Shown: positions 38,762-46,462 of the stretch, piece by piece
How the letters are laid out: the number at the start of each line of letters is the position of its first letter
Position numbering within the stretch: position 1 is the stretch's first letter
From: an uncultured Bacteroidota bacterium
GTDB taxonomy: Bacteria > Bacteroidota > Bacteroidia > Chitinophagales > Chitinophagaceae
Length of the DNA: 46,462 bases
Reading direction: 5' to 3'
NCBI GenBank assembly: GCA_903906365.1
Contig: CAIVKC010000003.1
Coordinates: 1 to 46,462 of the forward strand
The notes under the pieces: generated by a model
Seen by the model: only the letters and a program-made list of their open reading frames with translations
Databases searched by the model: none
What the model was told of the DNA's origin: nothing
Position numbers and translations under genes: made by a program

Positions 38762-40018
38762 TTACATGATTCCGGCCAGTTCCAGGCTTTTTTTCTTTAG
38801 TTTTCTGATTTCGATGTCTTCAATAATGGGCTCGGGTGAAAGGATAAGGGAGGTGTTGTTTTCCCTCCACCAGTTACTTTCCCTTAATTCGTTGAAGGGC
38901 AGAACGCCCACCAGGTATTTGCGCTGGCTTTCTGCATGCCATTCTTCTATCCATTCAAATTTTTCCCTGGGAATGTATTTCCAGTCATCAAAGCTGAGGT
39001 AGGCCTTCACATAGAAGTCATTGGTCAGTTCGTGGGGAATATGATGATAGAGTTTTTTGTATTCATATTTATACTGGTAGCGAAGTGCAGACAGATCGCT
39101 TAATACAGCCGATGCAGTTGGGAAACTTCCCGCACCCTTACCATAGAAGAACTGTTTATCCGCAAAACCGCTCTCAATGACCACTCCATTGTACTCGTTT
39201 TTAACAAACGCCAGATGGTCGTCATGCCGGATGAACTGTGGCAATACAAAGGCGGCTACCTTGCCATTAAGGAGTTTTTTGGCCTGGCCCACCAGTTTAA
39301 TGTCATAATTCTTTTCCCTGGCTACCAGGGAGTCGCCAGCCTGTATGTTTTGAATGCCGGTGAATACCAGTTTTTCCGGGTGGGTAAGGATACCGTATGC
39401 GTGTGTAAGCAGAATGGTCCATTTGTTCACGGCATCATAACCTTCCACGTCGAGTTTTGGGTCAGATTCGGCGAATCCCAGCTGCTGGGCCATCAGGAGC
39501 GCTTCATGGAAGTCCAGTTTTTCCTCAAACATCTTGGTAAGGATGAAGTTGGTTGAACCGTTCAAAATGGCCTTCATGGAGTGCAGCAGGTCATTGTCAT
39601 AGTATTCCTCCAGATTCCTCACCACGGGGATGGAGGCACATGCTGAAGCTTCATACAGCAGGGAACCGCCCGTCTCCTGTTCAAGCCTGAGAAGCTCCGG
39701 TAAATGTTCAGCAAGCATTTTTTTGGAGGCGCTTACCACGGATTTACCATTCCTGAGGGCCGTTGTGACGATCTGAAAAGCGGGTTCTGATTCATTGATC
39801 ACTTCGACGATCACATTGATATCAGGGTCCGACAGTAATTCATTCCTGTCGGTGGTAAATAGTTCAGCGGGCGCATCCCTTTTTTTACCCTTGTTTTTGA
39901 TGCAGACTTTCTTGATGGATGCTTTTAGTGAGGGAGTATGCTGCAATATTTTATAAAGTCCTTCTCCAACCACCCCAAATCCAAATAGCCCGATAGTTAA
40001 CTGTTTGTGTGCTTCCAT
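38762..40018 (-). CDS. hom: Homoserine dehydrogenase
   Basis: A 418-residue enzyme that reduces aspartate semialdehyde to homoserine. The N-terminal Rossmann loop is IGLFGFGVVGEGL. NKKMLAEH-like sequence appears as VSASKKMLAEHLPEL. The substrate-binding signature reads AILNGSTNFILTKMFEE, and GFAESDPKLDVEGYDAVNKWTIL is the family hallmark. It is monofunctional, with no aspartokinase domain and no clear ACT domain. It starts 2 bp after the stop of homoserine O-acetyltransferase, so the two are translationally linked. It is the last gene of the methionine block, supplying homoserine for MetX. Confidence 0.95.
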   Translation of the reverse strand: MEAHKQLTIGLFGFGVVGEGLYKILQHTPSLKASIKKVCIKNKGKKRDAPAELFTTDRNELLSDPDINVIVEVINESEPAFQIVTTALRNGKSVVSASKKMLAEHLPELLRLEQETGGSLLYEASACASIPVVRNLEEYYDNDLLHSMKAILNGSTNFILTKMFEEKLDFHEALLMAQQLGFAESDPKLDVEGYDAVNKWTILLTHAYGILTHPEKLVFTGIQNIQAGDSLVAREKNYDIKLVGQAKKLLNGKVAAFVLPQFIRHDDHLAFVKNEYNGVVIESGFADKQFFYGKGAGSFPTASAVLSDLSALRYQYKYEYKKLYHHIPHELTNDFYVKAYLSFDDWKYIPREKFEWIEEWHAESQRKYLVGVLPFNELRESNWWRENNTSLILSPEPIIEDIEIRKLKKKSLELAGIM

Positions 40019-40020
40019 TA

Positions 40021-41172
40021 TTATGTTGTTATTGCAAATGTATGATGCGCTTTTTCTTGTCTTGTAATAAATTCCTTAATCAGGCTGCCGATCGATTCAA
40101 ATTCGAGCAAAAAGCCGTCATGCCCATATGCCGAATCTATCAATTCAAAACCTGCACCGGGAATATGTTCTGCAATCAGGCGTTGTTCCATGGCCGGAAA
40201 CAGCATGTCCGTTTTTATTCCGATGGCAAGGGTCCTGGCAACGATGGTATGGAGGGCTGCTTTCGCAGAGGTCCTGTTTCGGCCCAGGTTATGGGAGTCC
40301 ATACTCTGGCTGAGGGTATAATAACTGAAAGCGTTGAAGCGCCGGGCAAGTTTTTCACCCTGGTGCCGCTGGTAAGAAGCCGCACCATCCCAGCCGTTTC
40401 CAAAGGGAAAGGAATTGGAACGGGGCTGCCTGCTTTCATAGGTGTCATAATGCCTGTATGAAACAAGGGCCATTGCCCTGGCGGCCTTCATGCCCTCCAG
40501 CCCGGCACGCTCGTTTTTATCTTTCCAGCTGCTGTCAGCCTCTATGGCCATACGCTGGGAGGTATTGAATGCAATGCCCCAGGGAGAATGCGCGGCGTTT
40601 GTAGCGATGGGGAAAATATATTCGAACAGGGTTGGATCTTCCACCGCCCATTCCAATAGCTGCTGACCTCCCATGGAACCGCCTATTCCTATGCGTATCC
40701 TGTCGATTCCCAGGAATGTTTTAAGCGGCTGGTAAGATCGAATCATATCCCTTGGGGTGAAAAACGGAAAATCATGAAAATAGGGCCTTCCTGAAGCCGG
40801 ATTCAAATCCAGCGGCCCAAGGCTTCCATAGCAGCTTCCCGGCATATTTACGCAAATGATAAAATGGGACGCCGGATCAAAAAGCTTCCCCTTTCCCACC
40901 AGTCCTGGCCACCATTCCTCCGGGTTGCTGTTGGCAGTGAGGGCATGGAAAATCCAGACCACATTATCTTTGGCCGCATTGAGTTCGCCCAATGTGTTGT
41001 ATGCCAGGTGATAACCAGGCAGCGTGACCCCAGATTCCAATTCAAACGGGTGGGGATATGTGAACGTTTTTAAAGGCAATATGAATGAATTTTTAATTTC
41101 TTCAGCCCTGCGACAGTCTACTAAGATAATTAAATAACCAAAACCAGCGGTATGAGCCGTTCCGGATATCAT
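40021..41172 (-). CDS. metX: Homoserine O-acetyltransferase
   Basis: An alpha/beta-hydrolase-fold enzyme that acetylates homoserine. Motifs are WIFHALTANSNPEEWWPGLVGKG, the GxSxGG nucleophile elbow as IGGSMGGQQLLEWA, and the closing DSAYGHDGFLLEFE with the catalytic Asp and His. The family N-terminus begins at about LPLKTFTYPHPFELESG. The only in-frame starts are the ATG at 41172 (which adds about 31 non-family residues and lies within a hairpin) and a TTG at 41079. The TTG may be the true start, giving 352 residues. It is followed 2 bp later by homoserine dehydrogenase. The long structured leader suggests post-transcriptional control. Confidence 0.93.
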   Translation of the reverse strand: MISGTAHTAGFGYLIILVDCRRAEEIKNSFILPLKTFTYPHPFELESGVTLPGYHLAYNTLGELNAAKDNVVWIFHALTANSNPEEWWPGLVGKGKLFDPASHFIICVNMPGSCYGSLGPLDLNPASGRPYFHDFPFFTPRDMIRSYQPLKTFLGIDRIRIGIGGSMGGQQLLEWAVEDPTLFEYIFPIATNAAHSPWGIAFNTSQRMAIEADSSWKDKNERAGLEGMKAARAMALVSYRHYDTYESRQPRSNSFPFGNGWDGAASYQRHQGEKLARRFNAFSYYTLSQSMDSHNLGRNRTSAKAALHTIVARTLAIGIKTDMLFPAMEQRLIAEHIPGAGFELIDSAYGHDGFLLEFESIGSLIKEFITRQEKAHHTFAITT

Positions 41173-41214
41173 GCTGGTCCCGGAAACGCACCAATGGATC
41201 CCCGCTGGTTTTGG
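41138..41214 (-). promoter_or_regulatory. Long structured leader of metX (nested hairpin)
   Basis: Thirteen-bp perfect outer stem (CCAAAACCAGCGG at 41138-41150 with CCGCTGGTTTTGG at 41202-41214) enclosing an inner 6-bp stem TTCCGG / CCGGAA (41160-41165, 41180-41185). The ATG at 41172 lies in the inner loop. A 22-codon frame (41237-41169, MESSVTSGQNQRG...) ends in TGA overlapping that ATG as ATGA. It does not match the SAM-I or SAM-II patterns I know. Possibly a new regulatory RNA or a coupling device. Confidence 0.5.
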
Positions 41215-41259
41215 CCGGACGTCACGGATGATTCCATAACAGTCTGGTCATTATTTTGT

Positions 41260-42588
<1,329 letters not shown>

Positions 42589-42676
42589 TTAAAGTTTAAA
42601 ATGTGAATAATGGAAAGATTATTGACTCAGTAAAAATTTCAATGAAAACGGCAAATGCCAGGTATGGGTAATAAGA

Positions 42677-42760
42677 TTATTGTATGCCGCAAGGCATACA
42701 ACAAGCGCAGAAAAAGCCTTGCTGGGGAAGAAAAAGTCCTATTTCGTTTTTATGATTCAT
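42677..42760 (-). CDS. Cys-rich leader peptide upstream of metY
   Basis: A 27-codon frame beginning ATG AAT CAT at 42760 and ending TAA at 42679-42677. The product is MNHKNEIGLFLPQQ followed by GFFCACCMPCGIQ. Four Cys and one Met lie within seven residues near the end. The last codons are built into a perfect 9-bp hairpin with a GCAA tetraloop on the plus strand (42680-42701). It is 94 bp upstream of the metY start. Leader peptides rich in the regulated amino acid are a hallmark of attenuation, so ribosome stalling at Cys or Met codons could control metY. The T-run of a classic terminator is missing, so the mechanism is open. No homologue is known to me. Confidence 0.55.
   Translation of the reverse strand: MNHKNEIGLFLPQQGFFCACCMPCGIQ
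42680..42701 (-). promoter_or_regulatory. Perfect hairpin overlapping the leader peptide codons
   Basis: TTGTATGCC (42680-42688) and GGCATACAA (42693-42701) form a perfect 9-bp stem with a 4-nt loop. On the minus strand it covers the codons for CMPCGIQ. Downstream on the minus strand, GGCATTTGCC (about 42650) could pair with the same ATGCC arm, giving a possible alternative structure. Confidence 0.55.
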
Positions 42761-42839
42761 GAATTCTCGTATACCCAACAAATTTAGTAGGGTTTTTCTG
42801 AATTTCTGCATTCCGGATGGTTTTTTTTATAAAGAATTG

Positions 42840-44018
42840 TTAATTGAAACTGAACTCAGTGCGTATTTTCACCTTCTCCTGTTTCTCAAGTGCCTCTGCG
42901 AGGTCCGCCAGAAGATCATCGGTTTCCTCTAGCCCTACGGAGAGTCTGATTAAACTGTCTGAAACGCCTGCAGACCGGCGCTGCTCGGCGGGAATGGACT
43001 TGTGGGTCATGGTGGCAGGATGACTTAAAAGGCTTTTGATTCCGCCCAGGCTCTCGGCCAGCCTGAAAAGCCGGGTATGGCCAATGAGCTGGTGGGCAGC
43101 TTCCTCAGAGTCTGTTTTAAGGCTGAATGATACGATGCCGCCAAATCCCGAAGATTGTCTGCAGGCAACCTGATGATTGGGATGGGAGGGCAATCCGGGA
43201 TAAAAAACCTTGTCGACTGCGGGATGCTGCTGCAGGAAATTGGCAATGCGCAGGGCACTTGCGCAGTGCTGGCGCATGCGAAGGTGGAGGGTTTCAATAC
43301 CCCGGATCAGCAGCCAGCTGTCAAAAGGGGCCAGTATGCCCCCTGTCGCATTTTGGAAAAAACGGATTTGTTCCCCCAGTTCCTTGTTTTTGGTAACCAC
43401 CAGCCCGGCTATGAGGTCGCTATGTCCACCCAGGTATTTGGTGGCACTGTGCACCACCAAATCCGCTCCCAGCAGGAGGGGTTTCTGGAGGGCAGGCGAA
43501 GCGAAGGTGTTATCCACGCAGAGCAAACAGCCATTTTCGCGGGCAATGGCAGATATCGCCTCGATGTCAGCAATTTTGAGGGTGGGGTTGGTAGGGGATT
43601 CCAACCAGATTAACCGCGTGTGGGGCGTAATTGCCCCGGAGATATTAGCCACATCTGTGGCATCCACATAGGTCACATGGATACCGAATTTCTTATAGAC
43701 TTTTTCAAAAAGGCGGTATGCCCCGCCATAGATATCATCAACGGCGATGATTTCATCGCCGGATTTAAGAAGCCGGATGACTGCATCGATGGCTGCCAGG
43801 CCACTTCCAAATGCAACGCCGTCACTTCCGTTTTCAAGTTCTGCCATGATTTGTTCAAGGGCTGCCCTGGTGGGATTATTGCTCCTGGCATAGTCAAACC
43901 CCTTGTTGATTCCGGGGGCCTCCTGGATAAAAGTGGAAGTTTGATAAATGGGTACTGAAATAGCTCCTGTTAAAGGGTCAATGGGAATACTGTGGATGAG
44001 TTTTGTTGCCGGATGCAT
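42840..44018 (-). CDS. Cystathionine gamma-synthase / gamma-lyase-type PLP enzyme
   Basis: A 392-residue transsulfuration enzyme. MHPATKLIHSIPIDPLTGAISVPIYQTSTF opens the family fold. YARSNNPTRAALEQIMAELENG and the PLP-lysine motif LVVHSATKYLGGHSDLIAGLVV are clear. The C-terminus has LAESLGGIKSLLSHPATMTHKSIP, shared by MetB, MetC and gamma-lyases. Sequence alone does not separate these activities, but the SAM riboswitch upstream and the metY/metX/hom neighbours favour methionine synthesis. The start is ATG 44018. The 5' leader is about 300 nt and contains the riboswitch and its terminator. Gene symbol left blank because metB and metC remain possible. Confidence 0.92.
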   Translation of the reverse strand: MHPATKLIHSIPIDPLTGAISVPIYQTSTFIQEAPGINKGFDYARSNNPTRAALEQIMAELENGSDGVAFGSGLAAIDAVIRLLKSGDEIIAVDDIYGGAYRLFEKVYKKFGIHVTYVDATDVANISGAITPHTRLIWLESPTNPTLKIADIEAISAIARENGCLLCVDNTFASPALQKPLLLGADLVVHSATKYLGGHSDLIAGLVVTKNKELGEQIRFFQNATGGILAPFDSWLLIRGIETLHLRMRQHCASALRIANFLQQHPAVDKVFYPGLPSHPNHQVACRQSSGFGGIVSFSLKTDSEEAAHQLIGHTRLFRLAESLGGIKSLLSHPATMTHKSIPAEQRRSAGVSDSLIRLSVGLEETDDLLADLAEALEKQEKVKIRTEFSFN

Positions 44019-44122
44019 GTTGAAGGATTTAATAATTAATAATTAATAGCAGTTCATTGACACGCTTATCCTAAAAAACAATCCGGGGAGAAACCTGCAT
44101 TGTCCCTCCGATAAGGTAGGGG

Positions 44123-44156
44123 CAAAAAAAAGCTCTTCCGAAAGTCAGAAGAGCTC
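44123..44156 (-). terminator. Riboswitch-controlled terminator
   Basis: Stem AGCTCTTC (44131-44138) / GAAGAGCT (44148-44155) with a 9-nt loop, followed on the minus strand by TTTTTTTT. It lies about 40 nt after the riboswitch aptamer and about 105 nt before the cystathionine gamma-synthase start, the place of an expression platform. Confidence 0.85.
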
Positions 44157-44195
44157 AAGTATTTAAATAGTGGTATAAATAACAGCAATTAATCT

Positions 44196-44310
44196 GACTT
44201 ATCTGTCACGCTATTTCCAGCGTGATGGAGTTGGCACCTTTTTCCGACGGATCGAAACAGGTTGCCAAGGCTTCAACGGGCCATATCCCTCTGCCTTTCT
44301 TGATAAGAGT
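44196..44310 (-). ncRNA. SAM-I (S-box) riboswitch
   Basis: On the minus strand the sequence follows the SAM-I consensus: CTTATCAAGAAAGGCAGAGG, then GATATGGCCC and GTTGAAGCCTTGGCAACC, later GGTGCCAACTCC, then GAAATAGCG and a closing GATAAG that pairs with the opening CTTATC as stem P1. The CAACC and GGTGCCAA segments are the usual core. A terminator hairpin follows at 44123-44156 and a promoter precedes at 44327-44356. SAM binding is expected to favour termination and so lower methionine synthesis. Confidence 0.95.
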
Positions 44311-44326
44311 TGTTAAAGAACTGTTG

Positions 44327-44356
44327 CAAAGATATTGCCGAAAGCAGAAAACCAAA
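44327..44356 (-). promoter_or_regulatory. Bacteroidota-type promoter of the SAM riboswitch transcript
   Basis: On the minus strand TTTG (44356-44353), 18 bp, then TATCTTTG (44334-44327). This matches the TTTG / TAnnTTTG consensus of the Bacteroidota primary sigma factor. Transcription would start near 44320, just before the riboswitch. Confidence 0.75.
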
Positions 44357-44498
44357 AAAATATTTTTTGTTTTTCCCCGATAATAATCAACCATTCCTGT
44401 CAAGTCCTGCGATTTCCCATGGAAATGAGCTCAATAGACGAACAAAATATTTTGAGCGGACAGGCAACTCATATAAAAAAAGGCAATGATATATCTGT

Positions 44499-44846
44499 TT
44501 ACACTAAAGTTGAAATATCAGCATTGGCTTCCTCAATTTTTGCACGCACATTGGCTGCTGCATAAACTGCCGCTTTAAGTTTTTTCCCAATTTCTTTTTG
44601 AATATCTTTAGAAGGTAAAATAATGCGTATATTTTTAAGGTCAGAAGAACGAATACTTTGCAAGATAGACCCGCTTGATATTCTTTCCAATTGCATTTGC
44701 CCAAATTCAGAGTTTAAAAATGAAACTATATAATATGGGTCAATACCAGATTTTAATTTCATATTTATCATAAACCCAGATGCAACACCGCCGACTAAAT
44801 CTGGTGGTATATTTGCTGCAATACCAGATGTACCAGCCCTATTCAT
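44499..44846 (-). CDS. Restriction-modification specificity (HsdS-like) domain, frameshifted from the methylase
   Basis: The minus-strand frame encodes 115 residues (MNRAGTSGIAANIPP, then VGGVASGFMINMKL, SFLNSEFGQMQLERISSGSILQSIRSSDLKNIRIILPSKDIQKEIGKKL). This is the second part of a type I S-type target recognition domain with its coiled helix (KAAVYAAANVRAKIEEANADI). The frame continues without a stop upstream to about 44988 and there reads GIPYILVKSVTKEG, the start of such a domain. It joins the methylase frame if one base is added to the T7 run at 44982-44988. It is therefore the C-terminal part of the gene at 44948-46345, not a separate gene. The ATG at 44846 is probably not a true start. 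Confidence 0.8.
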   Translation of the reverse strand: MNRAGTSGIAANIPPDLVGGVASGFMINMKLKSGIDPYYIVSFLNSEFGQMQLERISSGSILQSIRSSDLKNIRIILPSKDIQKEIGKKLKAAVYAAANVRAKIEEANADISTLV

Positions 44847-44947
44847 AACTATACTGTTTTCATCTACAGTATTTTTTATTACATCTCTGTCAGATATAAG
44901 AGACTTCTTAATGTATTTAAGGTTCTCAAAGTTTATTCCTTCTTTAG

Positions 44948-46345
44948 TTACACTTTTAACCAGTATATACGGAATACCTTGTTTTTTTCTACATAAATAG
45001 AAGAATCATCTATATTGGCTCCATTATGAACCTTTGAAATAATACTACCGAATGACACAACAGGATGACTTGATTTTTCTATTACTTTGAGATTATCAAT
45101 GTACTTTTTCAAATACCTCTTAGCAACAAAACTCTTTTCTAAAAAAGAATGTTTTATGAAAAAATTATTGGTATTTGATTTTTTGTTAAGATAAAGTTCA
45201 GATACTTTAGATATATCATCTTTTTCGGTAGGTCTGCCTTTCTTATCATGACCACAGTATTCGTTTATTGAAATAAATAAATCCTCTTGCTTCAATTTGC
45301 TCTTCCCCTTTTGAATAAATAAAACACTCGTGTTAATACTAATATTAGGGCTAAAAGTTTCAAAAGGCAATTCTACTATAGCAAATAAATTGCCTCTGTC
45401 TAATAAATATTGACGCAGATATTCCTCTTGTTGATTCCCTAATATTCCGCTGGGCAATACCATAGCCATCTTACCACCATCTTTTAAAAGAGACAAACAT
45501 CTTTCAATAAATAAAACCTGTGGCTCTTCCTGTTCCTTTAACTTATTGCCCTTTTCCCATACTCCCGTTTCATCATCAAACTTCCATTTATATCCTACAT
45601 CAAATTGTTTCATTTTATCCGCTCCAACAACGGGTATTTTGCTTCCAAAGGGAGGATTAGTCAATAATATATCAAACTCACCAAGTTTAATTTTTGCTTG
45701 CGTTTCAGGTTTCCAATTACCAGGATTTTCTAAACTGTCCTCACAAAAAATACCTGTTGTACCATCACCAATTAAATTCATGTAGGCTTTAGCAACTTTA
45801 CTTAAAAAGTAATCTTTATCAAGCCCTCTAAAATTTTTGGTAGCTATTTCAATTTTTTTCTTTTCAATTTGTCCATCCTTCCATCCAAGTTTTTGATATT
45901 TTGGAGTTGCTTTATCCCAAACATATTTCAATGCATCTATTAAAAAACCTCCGCTACCACAAGCTGGATCAATTATTTTATCTGTTTCAGTCGGTTGAAT
46001 GACATCAACCATCATTTTAACTACATTTCTTGGCGTAAAAAATTGCCCTTGTCCGCCTTTTAAAGCATGTCCTATAAAAGTTTCAAATGCATCAGCGATA
46101 ACATCTCTCTCGCTATTCATTAGCGAATAATTCTGAAGTTCACCAACTACATAGACTATTGAGTTCGTATCTAATATTATTTTATCTTCTTCGGCTATAA
46201 CCTCTGGCATGTTATTTTTAACTTCTGTAAAAAGATCAATTATTCTTTTTTCAATGTCTTTTGATTTCTCATTTAATCCAGCCCTAAAGGTTACTATATC
46301 TGTAGGGGCTGTAAATTTTTCATCATAGATTTTACAGAATATCAC
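44948..46345 (-). CDS. N6-adenine DNA methylase of a restriction-modification system (partial, frameshifted)
   Basis: A 465-residue N6-adenine methylase of the HsdM type: GHALKGGQGQFFTPRNVVKMMVDV, the SAM motif DPACGSGGFLIDAL, and the catalytic NPPF in DILLTNPPFGS. After about residue 390 a specificity domain begins (VVSFGSIISKVHNGANIDDSS) and is cut by a frameshift at 44982-44988, so the frame ends in the wrong residues FRIYWLKV. The frame begins at a GTG (46345) right after an in-frame TAA at 46358-46360. NVIFCKIYDEKFTAP is an internal family motif, so the N-terminal domain is missing or out of frame upstream. The region is strikingly AT-rich compared with the rest of the window, a sign of transfer. 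No nuclease gene is in view. Confidence 0.88.
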   Translation of the reverse strand: MIFCKIYDEKFTAPTDIVTFRAGLNEKSKDIEKRIIDLFTEVKNNMPEVIAEEDKIILDTNSIVYVVGELQNYSLMNSERDVIADAFETFIGHALKGGQGQFFTPRNVVKMMVDVIQPTETDKIIDPACGSGGFLIDALKYVWDKATPKYQKLGWKDGQIEKKKIEIATKNFRGLDKDYFLSKVAKAYMNLIGDGTTGIFCEDSLENPGNWKPETQAKIKLGEFDILLTNPPFGSKIPVVGADKMKQFDVGYKWKFDDETGVWEKGNKLKEQEEPQVLFIERCLSLLKDGGKMAMVLPSGILGNQQEEYLRQYLLDRGNLFAIVELPFETFSPNISINTSVLFIQKGKSKLKQEDLFISINEYCGHDKKGRPTEKDDISKVSELYLNKKSNTNNFFIKHSFLEKSFVAKRYLKKYIDNLKVIEKSSHPVVSFGSIISKVHNGANIDDSSIYVEKNKVFRIYWLKV

Positions 46346-46462
46346 ATTAGTGTCTCGTTAAAACAATAAGCAGTTCTTTGAAAGTCTTGATGTGCTTGTA
46401 TTTCAGGCGATTTTAGGTGCGTGACGATTTGAAATTGCCAAAATCATAACTTTCTGAAAATC

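Noticed and set aside
44335-44565. 76-codon plus-strand frame
   Set aside because: Overlaps the promoter of the riboswitch unit and the end of the specificity domain. No family likeness.

Overview
The window looks like a chromosomal segment of a Bacteroidota bacterium, most likely Chitinophagaceae-like. The evidence is a SusC/SusD pair with a FecR anti-sigma factor and an ECF sigma factor, PorT-like outer-membrane barrels, mostly SD-less starts, and a TTTG/TAnnTTTG promoter upstream of a SAM riboswitch. The genus cannot be read from the sequence. No rRNA, tRNA or CRISPR array was seen.

Layout. (1) 1-6.2 kb: two paralogous AraC regulators flank an aldo/keto reductase and two short-chain dehydrogenases. 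A 1.2 kb stretch without a convincing gene (3063-4300) lies inside this block. (2) 6.2-7.1 kb: a graveyard with a decayed IS4-type transposase tail and what looks like a group II intron fossil. (3) 7.1-10.0 kb: a light/DNA-repair cluster of a photolyase/cryptochrome-related protein, a DUF2256 mini-protein missed by length cut-offs, and a second photolyase FAD domain whose conserved C-terminus is cut off by a one-base frameshift. (4) 10.2-12.2 kb: a broken fatty-acid desaturase tail, then an ECF42-type sigma factor with its DGPF/YCII partner. (5) 12.4-17.0 kb: an AI-2E family permease, a LysR regulator with a YeiH-type exporter, and a membrane-anchored metallo-beta-lactamase-fold hydrolase.

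(6) 17.0-37.8 kb is a polysaccharide utilization locus. On the minus strand: ECF sigma, FecR, an STN-containing SusC, SusD, then GH3 behind a terminator. Divergently on the plus strand: GH35 beta-galactosidase, GH29 fucosidase, GH20 hexosaminidase, an unclassified barrel-type hydrolase resembling clan GH-D, and a second GH29. The enzyme set suggests a fucosylated glycan containing galactose and HexNAc. The STN domain suggests SusC signals through FecR to the sigma factor. An outer-membrane barrel follows at 37.9 kb.

(7) 38.8-44.4 kb is a homoserine-to-homocysteine block on the minus strand: a promoter and SAM-I riboswitch with terminator, cystathionine gamma-synthase/lyase, a Cys-rich leader peptide with a hairpin, O-acetylhomoserine sulfhydrylase, a second structured leader, homoserine O-acetyltransferase, and homoserine dehydrogenase. 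Three different RNA-level controls appear to sit in one pathway block. (8) 44.5-46.46 kb: an AT-rich, foreign-looking restriction-modification gene (N6-adenine methylase fused to a specificity domain), split by a homopolymer frameshift and lacking its N-terminus.
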